Below are positions 26,710-35,196 of a DNA stretch of 64,000 nt, piece after piece. The DNA is from Actinophytocola oryzae (GTDB lineage: Bacteria > Actinomycetota > Actinomycetes > Mycobacteriales > Pseudonocardiaceae): NCBI RefSeq assembly GCF_004364325.1, contig NZ_SOCP01000011.1:248001-312000 (forward strand). The letters are read 5' to 3'. The notes under the pieces were generated by a model. It ran no database searches, was not told where the DNA came from, and saw only the letters and a list, made by a program, of their open reading frames with translations. Each line of letters opens with the position of its first letter. The first letter of the stretch is position 1. The translations under genes and the position numbers were made by a program.

Positions 26710-27509
26710 ACACGCTGGTAGCTCCACTGACCGTGGAGCAGGTAGAGCCCCTGACCCCGAGGATGACCCGCGTAACCTTCACCGGCGACGGCCTGTCGAC
26801 ACTGGAGACGTGGCCAGACCAGCAACTGAAACTGCTGTTCCCGCCGAAGAACCGCCCACTGGTGTTGCCGGCGGCAAAGGCGGAGGGCGACGGCATGTCG
26901 TGGTACCTGGCGTACCAGTCCATGCCGGTGGAAGACCGCCCCACCATGCGAAGCTTCACGGTTCGCTCCCTGGCAGACGGTCGGATGACCATCGACTTCG
27001 TCCTACACGAACACGGCGGCCCGGCATCGACGTGGGCCAGAACCGCCGCGCCGGGCGACGTCCTGGGAAGGTACGGCCCGGCAGAGGCGTACCGCCAGGA
27101 GTTGGCCCTGGACGCGTCATGGGTCCTACTGGCGGGCGACGAGACCGCACTACCGGCCATAGGTTCGCTACTACCCCGTCCAGGAGCCAAAGTACTGGTG
27201 GAGGTAGCCGACGAGGCTGAGGAACAACCCTTGCCGGGCGTGACGTGGCTACACCGGAACAAGTCCCCACACGGCCAACGACTGACAATGGCGGTGGAGA
27301 ACCTGGAGATCCCGCCAGGATCGGCGTTCGCGTGGTTGGCAGGCGAAGCAACGATGGTCCGCGCCCTACGCAGATCGCTGGTCGCAAAAGGACTCCCGAA
27401 GACCGCCATAGAGTTCACCGGCTACTGGCGTGCCCGCCTGACACAGGACGACGCACCAACAGAGGCAGACATGGCCGACGCACAGGAACGGATAGCGATG
27501 TCCCAGTGA
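26706..27509 (+). CDS. Siderophore-interacting protein (FAD/NAD(P)H ferric reductase-like)
   Basis: A protein of 267 aa. The N-terminal FAD-binding barrel has RMTRVTFTGDGL and the flavin motif MRSFTVRSL (RxYTxR-like; here Phe replaces Tyr). VLHEHGGPASTWARTAAPGD matches the SIP family. The C-terminal NAD(P)H-binding half has LLAGDETALPAIGSLL and AWLAGEATMVRALRRSL. Members reduce ferric siderophores in the cytoplasm. The ATGA overlap with the UvrA-like gene makes the two an operon; pairing iron reduction with a drug-type ATPase is unusual and may reflect an iron-binding or quinone-type toxin. Confidence 0.87.
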   Translation: MNTLVAPLTVEQVEPLTPRMTRVTFTGDGLSTLETWPDQQLKLLFPPKNRPLVLPAAKAEGDGMSWYLAYQSMPVEDRPTMRSFTVRSLADGRMTIDFVLHEHGGPASTWARTAAPGDVLGRYGPAEAYRQELALDASWVLLAGDETALPAIGSLLPRPGAKVLVEVADEAEEQPLPGVTWLHRNKSPHGQRLTMAVENLEIPPGSAFAWLAGEATMVRALRRSLVAKGLPKTAIEFTGYWRARLTQDDAPTEADMADAQERIAMSQ

Positions 27510-27515
27510 AGGCCT

Positions 27516-27632
27516 GGCCACGGCAAGCGTCTGGCTGCAGCAAGCGTCTGGCCTCGGCGAGGGACTAGCCGCAAAGAGGGCCTGGCCGCAGCGAAGGCCT
27601 TGCTGCGGTGGGGCCTGTCCGCGGTGAGGCTC
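27516..27632. repeat. 17-bp degenerate tandem repeat, about 7 copies
   Basis: Units start at 27516, 27533, 27550, 27567, 27584, 27601 and 27617. The last two are 16 bp. A representative unit is GGCCGCAGCGAAGGCCT (27584-27600). A 12-13 bp GCCGAGGTGGCA-type repeat follows at about 27680-27720. No gene is supported in 27510-27972; this stretch holds only these repeats and the element at 27829-27878. Confidence 0.8.
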
Positions 27633-27828
27633 CGGACGGGGTCCGGGGTGAGGAGGACCGCCGGGGCCGGAGGGTTGGAGGGCCGAGGTGGCAAGCCGAG
27701 GTGGCAGGCCGAGGTGGGGGCGGGTCTGGGTGGGTGAGAGCGAGTTTTCGACGCGGGGCTGAGTTGGCGAGACCGAGTCGGACCAATCTGGGTTGCCCAG
27801 CCTCTCAACGCCACCACCCGATTGCACT

Positions 27829-27878
27829 GAAGGACGCCTTCATAACGCCCAGCGCAACGAAGGACGCCTTCATAACGC
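27829..27878. repeat. Two copies of a palindromic 20-mer
   Basis: GAAGGACGCCTTCATAACGC occurs at 27829-27848 and again, identical, at 27859-27878 (30-bp period). Its core GAAGG-ACG-CCTTC is an inverted repeat that can form a hairpin. It lies downstream of both convergent operons, so it could help end transcription. Confidence 0.75.
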
Positions 27879-27972
27879 GGGGGCGGGCCCCCCGACCAAA
27901 CTCACCCCGTCCCAAACCGTGGCCTCCACCACCCGGCCCCCGCCCCACCCCACCCACCTGAACGACAACCGA

Positions 27973-29511
27973 TCAGAACCCAGCCCGCTGCAACTCGTCC
28001 AACAGAGCCGGCTTCCGCGCATGCCGAGCCTTCAACTCGGTCACAAAGCCAGAGATCGACTCACCCGAGGTCGCGGCCGCCTTGGACAACTCCTGCAGCA
28101 GGATCCCCGCCTCCCGGTACGCGTCCCTCCCCCCACGGGACAAACTCGCCTCCACCAACGCCCGATAAGCAGGCACCACCTCCGCCGGGTCCGTCATCCC
28201 CCGCCGCCGGGCCACCTCCACCCCCACGCAGTCGTGCTTGACGGCCGTCTCCCAGGCCTCCTCCACCTCGTCGTCATCCAGCAGCGCGCCCACCAGCTCC
28301 GCCGGTGCCGCCGCCATCACCGCCAGCGCCCACGACCTCAGGCCCGACCACGTCCCCGCCTCGGTCGCCGTCTCCCTCAGGCAGGCGTAACAATGCCGGG
28401 TCGGCGCCTCCCTCAACGCCGCCTTCCTCAGCTCTACCGCGTCCTCCCCACGCCCTCCCGCCAGGTACGTCTCCACCAGCAAGCCCGTCAGCGACTGGTC
28501 CTTCGCAGCGCCTTCTTCCGCCCAGTCGATCGCCTCGTCCATGCGGTTCGCCTCACGGAGGGTGATCACTATCGCCCGGTACGCCTTCGGGGACGGCAGG
28601 TCCTCCGCCAGTGCCTCGATCATGGTGTCGGCGTCGCCCGTGCACCTGGCCAGTTGTTCCCGCATCAGGCGCAGCGTTGCCGGATCCGCTTCCGATTCCG
28701 TCAGCAGCCTTCGGTATTCCGCAATTCCCGACTCGGCCAGCGCGGATGTGAAGTCGGAGATGTCCACAGTCGGCCACGTCGTCCACGCCAGGCGCAGCTT
28801 GAACAGCCACGACGCCAGTTTGACGGGGTTCGGTTTCGCTTCGGCGCACGCCTTCGCGTACAGCTTCACCGCCCGCCGGCAGATTCCCGACACCGCCCCC
28901 ACCGGGTCGTCCACCGCCCCCATCGCCGACGCCAGCAGCTCCACCGCGTGCCGTGCCAGCGGCCTCGCCTCCGCCGCATGACCGGCGTCCACCAGGGCCT
29001 GGACCGTGTCCAGCACGTCCTTCGCCCGTGCCACGTAGTCGGCGTCCACGAAGGCCTTCACCTTCAGCGCCTCCTCCAGGTGACGGCGCAGCACCGCCAC
29101 CTGCGGCGTGCCGGTGGTACCCGCCCTCAGCATCAGCTGCCGGTACAGCGTCGCGTCGCGCCGTGCCTGTTCCAGCAGCAAACCCACCAGCTCCTGCTGG
29201 TCGAGCGTCTGCAGATACGTCTCCAGGTCCGCTTCTCGCGGCTGCGTCCCGTCCGCCAGCACCACCAGGCCCACCGCCACGCAGTGCTTGCAGAAGTTGC
29301 CCTCCAGGCCGTACGGGCACTGGCAGTCCCCCACCAGCCCCTCGTTCTCCCGACCCAGCCACACCTCGTAGACGTCCTTGCCTCTCACGCTCGCGCACAC
29401 GCCGAGCGCAGTCGGACGCAGTTCCCCCACCTCCGGCACGTAGTCGCGGCCACGTTCGAAGCTTGCTTCGCCCGCCGCGGTGCGTAGGTCGTCTTCGGTG
29501 AACCAGGCCAT
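27973..29511 (-). CDS. SWIM zinc-finger protein
   Basis: A protein of 512 aa. The SWIM motif CxCxnCxH is CQCPYGLEGNFCKHC (about residues 62-76), which binds one zinc. The rest, about residues 110-500, is all-helical and repeat-like (RYxxLLTE..., YLAGGRGEDAVELRKAAL), resembling TPR-type solenoids. Bacterial SWIM proteins of this size are mostly uncharacterised; the domain is known in DNA- or protein-binding roles and in front of SNF2 helicases. No helicase is adjacent. The first Met follows a plausible ribosome binding site. Confidence 0.85.
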   Translation of the reverse strand: MAWFTEDDLRTAAGEASFERGRDYVPEVGELRPTALGVCASVRGKDVYEVWLGRENEGLVGDCQCPYGLEGNFCKHCVAVGLVVLADGTQPREADLETYLQTLDQQELVGLLLEQARRDATLYRQLMLRAGTTGTPQVAVLRRHLEEALKVKAFVDADYVARAKDVLDTVQALVDAGHAAEARPLARHAVELLASAMGAVDDPVGAVSGICRRAVKLYAKACAEAKPNPVKLASWLFKLRLAWTTWPTVDISDFTSALAESGIAEYRRLLTESEADPATLRLMREQLARCTGDADTMIEALAEDLPSPKAYRAIVITLREANRMDEAIDWAEEGAAKDQSLTGLLVETYLAGGRGEDAVELRKAALREAPTRHCYACLRETATEAGTWSGLRSWALAVMAAAPAELVGALLDDDEVEEAWETAVKHDCVGVEVARRRGMTDPAEVVPAYRALVEASLSRGGRDAYREAGILLQELSKAAATSGESISGFVTELKARHARKPALLDELQRAGF

Positions 29512-29548
29512 GGGGGAATTGAATCGTATGGGACCGACAATGAGCGTT

Positions 29549-30433
29549 TCAGGCCCGCATGAACGTCGCGATCTCCTCGCCGAGACGACCGCCTGCGTCC
29601 TCCTGCAGGAAGTGGCCCGCGTTCTCGATCGTGGGATGCGTCGAACCGGCCGCGCCAGGAATGTGTTTACGCAGAATCGGCGCCATCGGGCCGGTGATCG
29701 GGTCGCTGTCGCTGAACGCGCACAGGAACGGCTTCTGCCACTGCCGCAGCACCTGCCACGCGGCCAGGTTCGCGGGCGCCGCCGGGTCCTCCAGCGACAC
29801 CGGGACCAGGCCCGGCATCGTCCTCGGGCCCGCCTTGTGCTCCTCCGTCGGGAACGGGGCGTCGTACGCGGCCCTGACCTCGTCCGGCAACCTCGTCCGG
29901 CAGCCCGACTGCACGAAGCGGCCTATGTCGAGGACCTCCGCCTTCTCCACCGCCCTGCGGAACTCCCACCACACCGCGGGCATGCCGTGCTCGCCCGTCG
30001 GCAGGCCCGTGTTCGCAGCGACGATCCTGGCCACGCGTTCCGGGTGCTCCGCCGCGAGCCGCAGGCCGATCAGCCCGCCCCAGTCCTGCCCGACGACCGT
30101 GACGTCGGTCAGGTCCAGCGCGTCGAAGACCAGTGCCCGGGTCCATTCGACGTGGGCGGCGTAGGTGTGCGCCGCGGCAGGTGGCTTGTCGGAGCGGCCG
30201 AAGCCGACCAGGTCCGGGGCCACCGACCGGATCCCCGCCTCGGCCAGGACCGGCATCACCTTGCGGTAGAGGAACGACCAGCTCGGTTCGCCGTGCAGGA
30301 GCAGCGCCACCGGACCGTCCGAGGGACCGCTCTCCACGTACGCCATGCGCAGGCCGTCGACCGACTCGTACGCCGGCTCGTACGGGAAGTCCGGCAGCGA
30401 CCCGAACCTCGACTCGTCAGTACGCAGCACCAT
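29549..30433 (-). CDS. Haloalkane dehalogenase-like alpha/beta hydrolase
   Basis: A protein of 294 aa. The oxyanion and halide-binding motif is HGEPSWSFLYRKV (about residue 49), the nucleophile elbow is VGQDWGGLIG (Asp about 123), and the catalytic His is in NAGHFLQED (about 279). The Asp nucleophile with a following Trp separates haloalkane dehalogenases from esterases. It looks closest to subfamily I (DhlA-like). ATG 30433 is used; it lies 10 bp after the ftsI stop, so it may be read with ftsI. Natural substrates of actinobacterial members are unknown. Confidence 0.88.
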   Translation of the reverse strand: MVLRTDESRFGSLPDFPYEPAYESVDGLRMAYVESGPSDGPVALLLHGEPSWSFLYRKVMPVLAEAGIRSVAPDLVGFGRSDKPPAAAHTYAAHVEWTRALVFDALDLTDVTVVGQDWGGLIGLRLAAEHPERVARIVAANTGLPTGEHGMPAVWWEFRRAVEKAEVLDIGRFVQSGCRTRLPDEVRAAYDAPFPTEEHKAGPRTMPGLVPVSLEDPAAPANLAAWQVLRQWQKPFLCAFSDSDPITGPMAPILRKHIPGAAGSTHPTIENAGHFLQEDAGGRLGEEIATFMRA

Positions 30434-30443
30434 GCCGGTCACA

Positions 30444-32498
30444 CTACGACGTGATGAGCGGGACCACCGGGCTCTCTTCCTTCGACAGCGGGATGTTGTA
30501 CTTCTGCGCCAGGTGGGAAGCCACGTCGTGGAACAGCGGCGCCGCGGACTTGCCCTCCGGGGGGCCACCGAAGTAGTGCGGGCGGTCGATCATGATGCCC
30601 ACCACGAACCTCGGTGCGTCGGCCGGGAAGATGCCGGCGAACGTGATCCAGTAGTCCTCCTGGCTGTAGCCGGTGCCGTCGTCCTTCGTCTGCTGCGCGG
30701 TGCCGGTCTTGCCGGAGATCTGGTAGCCGGTGAGCGCGGCGGGCACGCCGGTGCCGTTGTTCAGGCCCCCGCCCTTCTGGACCACGGCCCGGAACATGTC
30801 CCGTACGGTCTTCGCCGTCTTCGCGTCCACCACCCTGACCGGCTTGGCCGCGGGCTCCGGGATCCGCTTGCCGTCCGGCGTGACGCGTGCCGCCACGATC
30901 CTCGGCGGCACGCGCACGCCGTCGTTCGCGACCGCCTGGTACATGCCGGCCATCTGCAGCACGGTCATCGACAGGCCCTGGCCGATCGGCAGGTTGCCGA
31001 ACGTGGAACCCGACCACTGGCCACGCGGGGGCACCCGGCCGGCACTCTCGCCCGGCAGGCCCACGCCCGTCCGCTTGCCGAGCCCCAGCTTCTTCACCAG
31101 GTCCGAGAACCGGTCCTCACCGCACTCCTGGGCGAGCATCAGCGTGCCGACGTTCGACGACTTCGCGAAGATGCCCGTCGTCGTGAACGGCTGGGTGGGG
31201 TGGCTCCACGCGTCCTCGATCGTGCGGTCGGCGACCCGGATCGAGCCCTTCACCTGGTGCACGTCCAGCGGCGAGGTGATGTTGTAGTCGATGGAGCACA
31301 GCGCGGTGATGATCTTGTTCACCGAGCCGGGCTCGAACGGGGTGGTCGACGCCGGGTCCCCCATCAGCGCCGGGTCCCAGCCGGACTGGCTCGGGTCGAA
31401 CGTCTTGTCGTCGGCCAGCGCGTAGATCTCGCCGGTCTTCGCGTCCATGATCACCGCGCTGCCGCCGCGGGCCTGCGCCTTCGCGACGTAGTCGGACAGC
31501 GACTGCTGCAGGAAGTACTGGAGGTCGGCGTCGATGGTCAGCTCGATGCTCGAGCCGTCGACCGCGGGCTTCACGTCACGCTCGGGACCCGGGATGACGA
31601 CGCCGTCGTTGCCCTCCTCGGTCGCGACGGTCTGGCGGCCGGGCGTGCCGGCGAGCTGGTTGTCGCGCAGTCCTTCGAGACCGGCCAGACCGTGCAGGTC
31701 GTGCTTCTCCGGGTCGGGGTCGTCCGTGCGCCAGTTCGCGACACCGATGATGTTGGCGGCGGTCGTCTTGCCCGGGTACTCCCGGTCGGCGCGGTACTCG
31801 GTGATGAGCGACGGGAACTCCTGCTGCAGCTCCCGTGCGACGGCCGGTTCGACGTTGAACGCCAGGTACAGGAAGTCCTTGTCCGAGCGCAGCTTGCCGA
31901 GCAGCTCGTGCTCGTCGACGTGCACCTTCCGCGAGACGCCCTTCGCGATGGCCTCGGTCTCGGTGTCGTAGTTCAGCGGCGTGCCCTCGGTCTTGCCGTC
32001 CTTGATGTTCTTGTTGTACGTCGCGACGTCGTCGCGCATGGCGTTCGGGCGGAAGGCGAGCGCCCTGGACTCGACGCTGAAGGCGAGCTGGACCCCGTTC
32101 CGGTCGACGATGGAGCCGCGCTTGGCCGGCAGGTCGATCTCGGTGGTGCGCTGCCGCTGCGCCTTGGCGGCGAGAGCCTCTGCCTCGAACCCCTGGACCT
32201 GGACCAGCTTGAGCCCCGCCGCGACCAGCGCCGCGATGAGCAGGAACCGCACGGTGATCACCCGGAGGTGGTGGTTGGCCTGCCTCCTCTTCTTCCTCGG
32301 CAGCCGCCGAGGTCCCACGGGCCGCCGGTGGACCGGCGGTAACGGCCGCCCCGAACCGTGGACGGCACCCCGGGGCGGCAGCCCACCACGGCCACGCGAG
32401 GGCACGCCCGCGGCGGCGACCCGCTGCACGGGACGTCGAGCGGGCGCGCCGGGGCGACGACCGGGGTGCGGCCGGTCGATCCGGGGCTGGCCGGGCAT
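30444..32498 (-). CDS. ftsI: Septal peptidoglycan transpeptidase FtsI (class B PBP, PBP3)
   Basis: A protein of 684 aa. A basic, Pro/Arg-rich cytoplasmic tail of about 80 residues precedes one transmembrane helix (about 82-100). The pedestal begins at DLPAKRGSIVDRNG. The active site is complete: SVNK with Ser392 and Lys395, SSN at 447-449, KTG at 597-599. It crosslinks septal peptidoglycan made by FtsW and is a beta-lactam target. The ATG at 32498 follows GGGGAGG by 8 nt. It is the last gene of the upstream dcw block before the insertion. Confidence 0.97.
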   Translation of the reverse strand: MPGQPRIDRPHPGRRPGAPARRPVQRVAAAGVPSRGRGGLPPRGAVHGSGRPLPPVHRRPVGPRRLPRKKRRQANHHLRVITVRFLLIAALVAAGLKLVQVQGFEAEALAAKAQRQRTTEIDLPAKRGSIVDRNGVQLAFSVESRALAFRPNAMRDDVATYNKNIKDGKTEGTPLNYDTETEAIAKGVSRKVHVDEHELLGKLRSDKDFLYLAFNVEPAVARELQQEFPSLITEYRADREYPGKTTAANIIGVANWRTDDPDPEKHDLHGLAGLEGLRDNQLAGTPGRQTVATEEGNDGVVIPGPERDVKPAVDGSSIELTIDADLQYFLQQSLSDYVAKAQARGGSAVIMDAKTGEIYALADDKTFDPSQSGWDPALMGDPASTTPFEPGSVNKIITALCSIDYNITSPLDVHQVKGSIRVADRTIEDAWSHPTQPFTTTGIFAKSSNVGTLMLAQECGEDRFSDLVKKLGLGKRTGVGLPGESAGRVPPRGQWSGSTFGNLPIGQGLSMTVLQMAGMYQAVANDGVRVPPRIVAARVTPDGKRIPEPAAKPVRVVDAKTAKTVRDMFRAVVQKGGGLNNGTGVPAALTGYQISGKTGTAQQTKDDGTGYSQEDYWITFAGIFPADAPRFVVGIMIDRPHYFGGPPEGKSAAPLFHDVASHLAQKYNIPLSKEESPVVPLITS

Positions 32499-32565
32499 CA
32501 GCAGCCTCCCCGGGCCCTGGTGTGTGTGCCTGCCGCGGTCCGAGGTGGGAGCGCGGGGGTGTGCA

Positions 32566-33186
32566 TCAGCCGGCTCCCTGCGTCCCCGCCGGAGGCTGAC
32601 CGTCCTGCTGTCGACCCTGTTGGTTCTGCTGGTCCTGACCGCCCTGCTGGGTCTGGTCCGCGGGAGGCGGCGGGGGCGGCTGGACGGGGGTCGGCTCGCC
32701 GACCACCACGACCGTGCCGTCCGGCTGGACGATCAGCCGCGCCGGGTCGCCTGCCGGGACCATGCCCATGGCCTTGGCCAGCTCGGCGAGGGACGCGGCC
32801 GACTCGTTCCTCGTCACCTCGCGTTGCAGCTCGGCCGCCCGTTCCGACAGGCGGTCGGCCTCCTGCTTGGCCTGTTCCAGACGGTAGGAGTCCTCGATGG
32901 CCTGCGTGGACAGCCACAGCGTCGCAGCGACGCCGACCGCCAGCACGACGATGATCAGCACCACGAACGAGGCACGGCCCGCACCCTGGTCGAGGTGGTC
33001 GTCGTCCACCGCCGGGTGCTCGACGCGCCTGCCCTCGCGGGTGGCCCGCCGGGCGTAGGCACGCTGGGTGGCCGCCGTGCGCGACCTGGCGGGTGCGGAC
33101 CGACGGGTCTCGGGAGCCTCCGGTGCCGTCACAGTGTCGGTGGCGGGGCGCTTTCGGGTACGCGTCGACTCGGTCTGGACAGTCAT
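32566..33186 (-). CDS. ftsL: FtsL-like cell division protein
   Basis: A protein of 206 aa. Layout: a basic cytoplasmic tail of about 70 residues, a transmembrane helix (about 73-93, SFVVLIIVVLAVGVAATLWLS), a leucine-rich extracytoplasmic coiled coil (about 95-135, EQAKQEADRLSERAAELQREV), then a Pro/Gln-rich tail. Size, topology and position between rsmH and ftsI identify it although sequence conservation of FtsL is low. It overlaps rsmH by 4 bp. FtsL with FtsQ activates FtsW-FtsI. Confidence 0.88.
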   Translation of the reverse strand: MTVQTESTRTRKRPATDTVTAPEAPETRRSAPARSRTAATQRAYARRATREGRRVEHPAVDDDHLDQGAGRASFVVLIIVVLAVGVAATLWLSTQAIEDSYRLEQAKQEADRLSERAAELQREVTRNESAASLAELAKAMGMVPAGDPARLIVQPDGTVVVVGEPTPVQPPPPPPADQTQQGGQDQQNQQGRQQDGQPPAGTQGAG

Positions 33187-34133
33187 GCATGCACCTCCAG
33201 AATCCGTTCGGCCGCACGCAACCGGACCGAGGCCGCCCGCGGGTTGTGTTCCTTCTCCTGCTCGTCGGCCTGTTCCGCGCCACGAGTCAGCAACCTGAGC
33301 TGCGGACCGTGGCCTGGCAGCTCCATCGGCACGCCTTCCGGCGTGCGGGACTTGGCGAGGGCGGCGAACGCCTGCTTGACCAGCCGGTCCTCCAGTGACT
33401 GGTAGGCCTCCACCACGATCCGGCCACCCACCCGCAGCGCGGACAGGGCGGCGGGCAGCGCGGCCCGAAGGGCGTCCAGCTCCCCGTTGACCTCGATGCG
33501 CAACGCCTGGAAGGTCCGCTTCGCCGGGTGGCCCCCGGTACGCCGTGACGCCGCGGGCACCGCCTCGTACAGCAGCTCCACCAGGCGGCCGCTCGACGTG
33601 AACGGCTCCTTCGACCGTTCCCGCACGACCCGTTCGACGATCCGCCTCGCGAACCGCTCCTCGCCGTAGTCGCGCAGGATCCGGACCAGGTCGCCGGGTG
33701 GGTAGGTGTTCAGCACCTCGGCCGCGGTCAGCGGCGCGGTCTGGTCCATCCGCATGTCGAGGGGGGCGTCGTGGGCGTAGGCGAAACCTCGGGAAGCCAC
33801 GTCGAGCTGCATGGAGGACACGCCGAGGTCCATGAGCACGCCCGTGACGCGGTCGATGCCCAGCCGCGAGAGCGCGTCGGGCAGCTGGTCGTACACGGCG
33901 TGCACGAGGTGGACCCGGTCGCCGTGGACCGACAGGCGGTCCCGGCAGCGGGCCAGGGCGTCGGGGTCGCGGTCGAGGCCGACCAGCGTCAGGCCGGGGT
34001 GCGCGGACAGGAGGGCGTCGGCGTGGCCGCCGAGGCCGAGGGTGGTGTCGACGAGGACGGCGTCCGGCGTGTCGAGGACCGGTGCGAACAGCTCGAGCAC
34101 GCGGTCGAGCAGAACCGGAACGTGTGTGGACAT
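33183..34133 (-). CDS. rsmH: 16S rRNA m4C1402 methyltransferase RsmH (MraW)
   Basis: A protein of 316 aa. The start MSTHVPVLLDRVLELFAP, the SAM-binding VDTTLGLGGHADALL and the signature LMDLGVSSMQLDVASRGFAY are complete, as is TFQALRIEVNGELD. It methylates cytidine 1402 of 16S rRNA. It is the second gene after mraZ, the conserved head of dcw clusters. Confidence 0.97.
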   Translation of the reverse strand: MSTHVPVLLDRVLELFAPVLDTPDAVLVDTTLGLGGHADALLSAHPGLTLVGLDRDPDALARCRDRLSVHGDRVHLVHAVYDQLPDALSRLGIDRVTGVLMDLGVSSMQLDVASRGFAYAHDAPLDMRMDQTAPLTAAEVLNTYPPGDLVRILRDYGEERFARRIVERVVRERSKEPFTSSGRLVELLYEAVPAASRRTGGHPAKRTFQALRIEVNGELDALRAALPAALSALRVGGRIVVEAYQSLEDRLVKQAFAALAKSRTPEGVPMELPGHGPQLRLLTRGAEQADEQEKEHNPRAASVRLRAAERILEVHA

Positions 34134-34290
34134 GCCGAAGACACCCCCTCTCCCACCGATAGATGTCTAAGCGGGTGTCGCCAGGTCCCCGCCCGCTCGT
34201 CGCACCTGGCGCCGGGGAAGGTGTGCCAGGGTCGAAAGCGAGCGGAACGGAGGCCTGGCGGCACCCGCGTCCATGCCCGGGAATCTCCCG

Positions 34291-34722
34291 TCAGAACACG
34301 CCGGGCAGGACCTCCTCCCGTGCCTGGGAGTAGTCGTCCTCGTGTTCGTCCAGATAGGTCTGCCACGCCTGCGCGTCCCAGATCTCCAGACGGGTGATCG
34401 CACCGATGACCACGCACTCCTTGGTCAGCCCGGCGTAGCGCCGTAGCTCCGGTGCGACCGCGATCCGCCCCTGCCCGTCCGGTCGCTGCTCGTCGGTGCC
34501 GGCGAACAGATACCGCTGGTAGGCGCGTACCGCCTCGTTCGTCAGGGGCGCCGCTGCCACCTTGCGTGCCATCTCCTCGAACTCCGCACGTGGGAAGACG
34601 TAGAGGCAGTGGTCCTGTCCCTTGGTGACCATCAACCCACCCGCGAGCGCGTCCCGGAACTTGGCAGGCAGCGTCAGCCGCCCCTTGTCGTCCAGTTTCG
34701 GGGTGTGCGTACCAAGGAACAT
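34291..34722 (-). CDS. mraZ: Transcriptional regulator MraZ
   Basis: A protein of 143 aa made of two SpoVT/AbrB-like swapped-hairpin repeats: MFLGTHTPKLDDKGRLTLPAKFRDAL (first) and QRPDGQGRIAVAPELRRYAGL (second); each carries the DxKGR / DxxGR motif. It forms ring-like oligomers that bind repeats in front of its own operon. ATG 34722 is taken because the family begins at MFLG; GGGGAGG is 11-12 nt upstream. It is separated from rsmH by about 157 bp. Confidence 0.96.
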   Translation of the reverse strand: MFLGTHTPKLDDKGRLTLPAKFRDALAGGLMVTKGQDHCLYVFPRAEFEEMARKVAAAPLTNEAVRAYQRYLFAGTDEQRPDGQGRIAVAPELRRYAGLTKECVVIGAITRLEIWDAQAWQTYLDEHEDDYSQAREEVLPGVF

Positions 34723-34777
34723 GAGGGTCCGCACCTCCCCACCGGTCCGTGCGGACCAGCCATGGAGCCCCCTTCCG

Positions 34778-34805
34778 CCCCACTTGCGGCCACCGTACCC
34801 CACTT
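34778..34805 (-). promoter_or_regulatory. MraZ box repeats in front of mraZ
   Basis: On the minus strand AAGTGGGG occurs at 34805-34798 and 34785-34778, exactly 20 bp apart (about two helical turns). GTGGTGA precedes the first. This agrees with the known MraZ preference for repeated TGGG-containing boxes. On the other strand a GTGGGG/GTGGTG run lies at about 34874-34903, in front of the divergent moxR operon. The remaining 34904-35196 is the moxR leader. Confidence 0.65.
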
Positions 34806-35102
34806 TTCACCACAGTCAACGGCGAATGACTGTGAACGAGCGCCCGTTCGCCGGCATTTGCCCTGGTGAACGAGTGGGGGGCGTGGTGGGGCGTGGTGGT
34901 GGGACTCCCCCGACCGGGTGCCGTTCGGGCAACCCCCGGTCCTCGATCGGGCAACCAAACGGAGTCATTCACGTCCATATGGCGGGGCGGGAGGTTCGGG
35001 GTGGGGCGTCGTGGGGATTCCCGGATGGACGAAGTGGACGGCAATCCACCCGGAGCAGGAACACTCCGGGCCCCGGAGGCGTAGAAATAGGAAGGACCTA
35101 TA

Positions 35103-35131
35103 CCCCTACCCGTGTAACGACGGGGTAGGGG
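35103..35131. promoter_or_regulatory. Hairpin in the moxR leader with a nearby -35 element
   Basis: CCCCTACCC (35103-35111) and GGGTAGGGG (35123-35131) form a 9-bp stem with an 11-nt loop. TTGACA follows at 35145-35150; no clear -10 matches it. The segment AGGGGACTTCTCAC after the stem (from about 35127) recurs at the ribosome binding site of the third gene (about 37593). Its role is unclear. Confidence 0.4.
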
Positions 35132-35196
35132 ACTTCTCACAGGTTTGACACACTTCGTAGCAGGCTTTGGGCCGAACGAAGTTCACAGGAGGTCGC

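Noticed and set aside
27510..27972. Repeats considered as a CRISPR array
   Set aside because: Units are contiguous 17-mers without spacers, and no cas genes are present.
22869..30433. Insertion as a prophage or transposon
   Set aside because: No integrase, transposase, terminal inverted repeats or tRNA attachment site seen at either edge.
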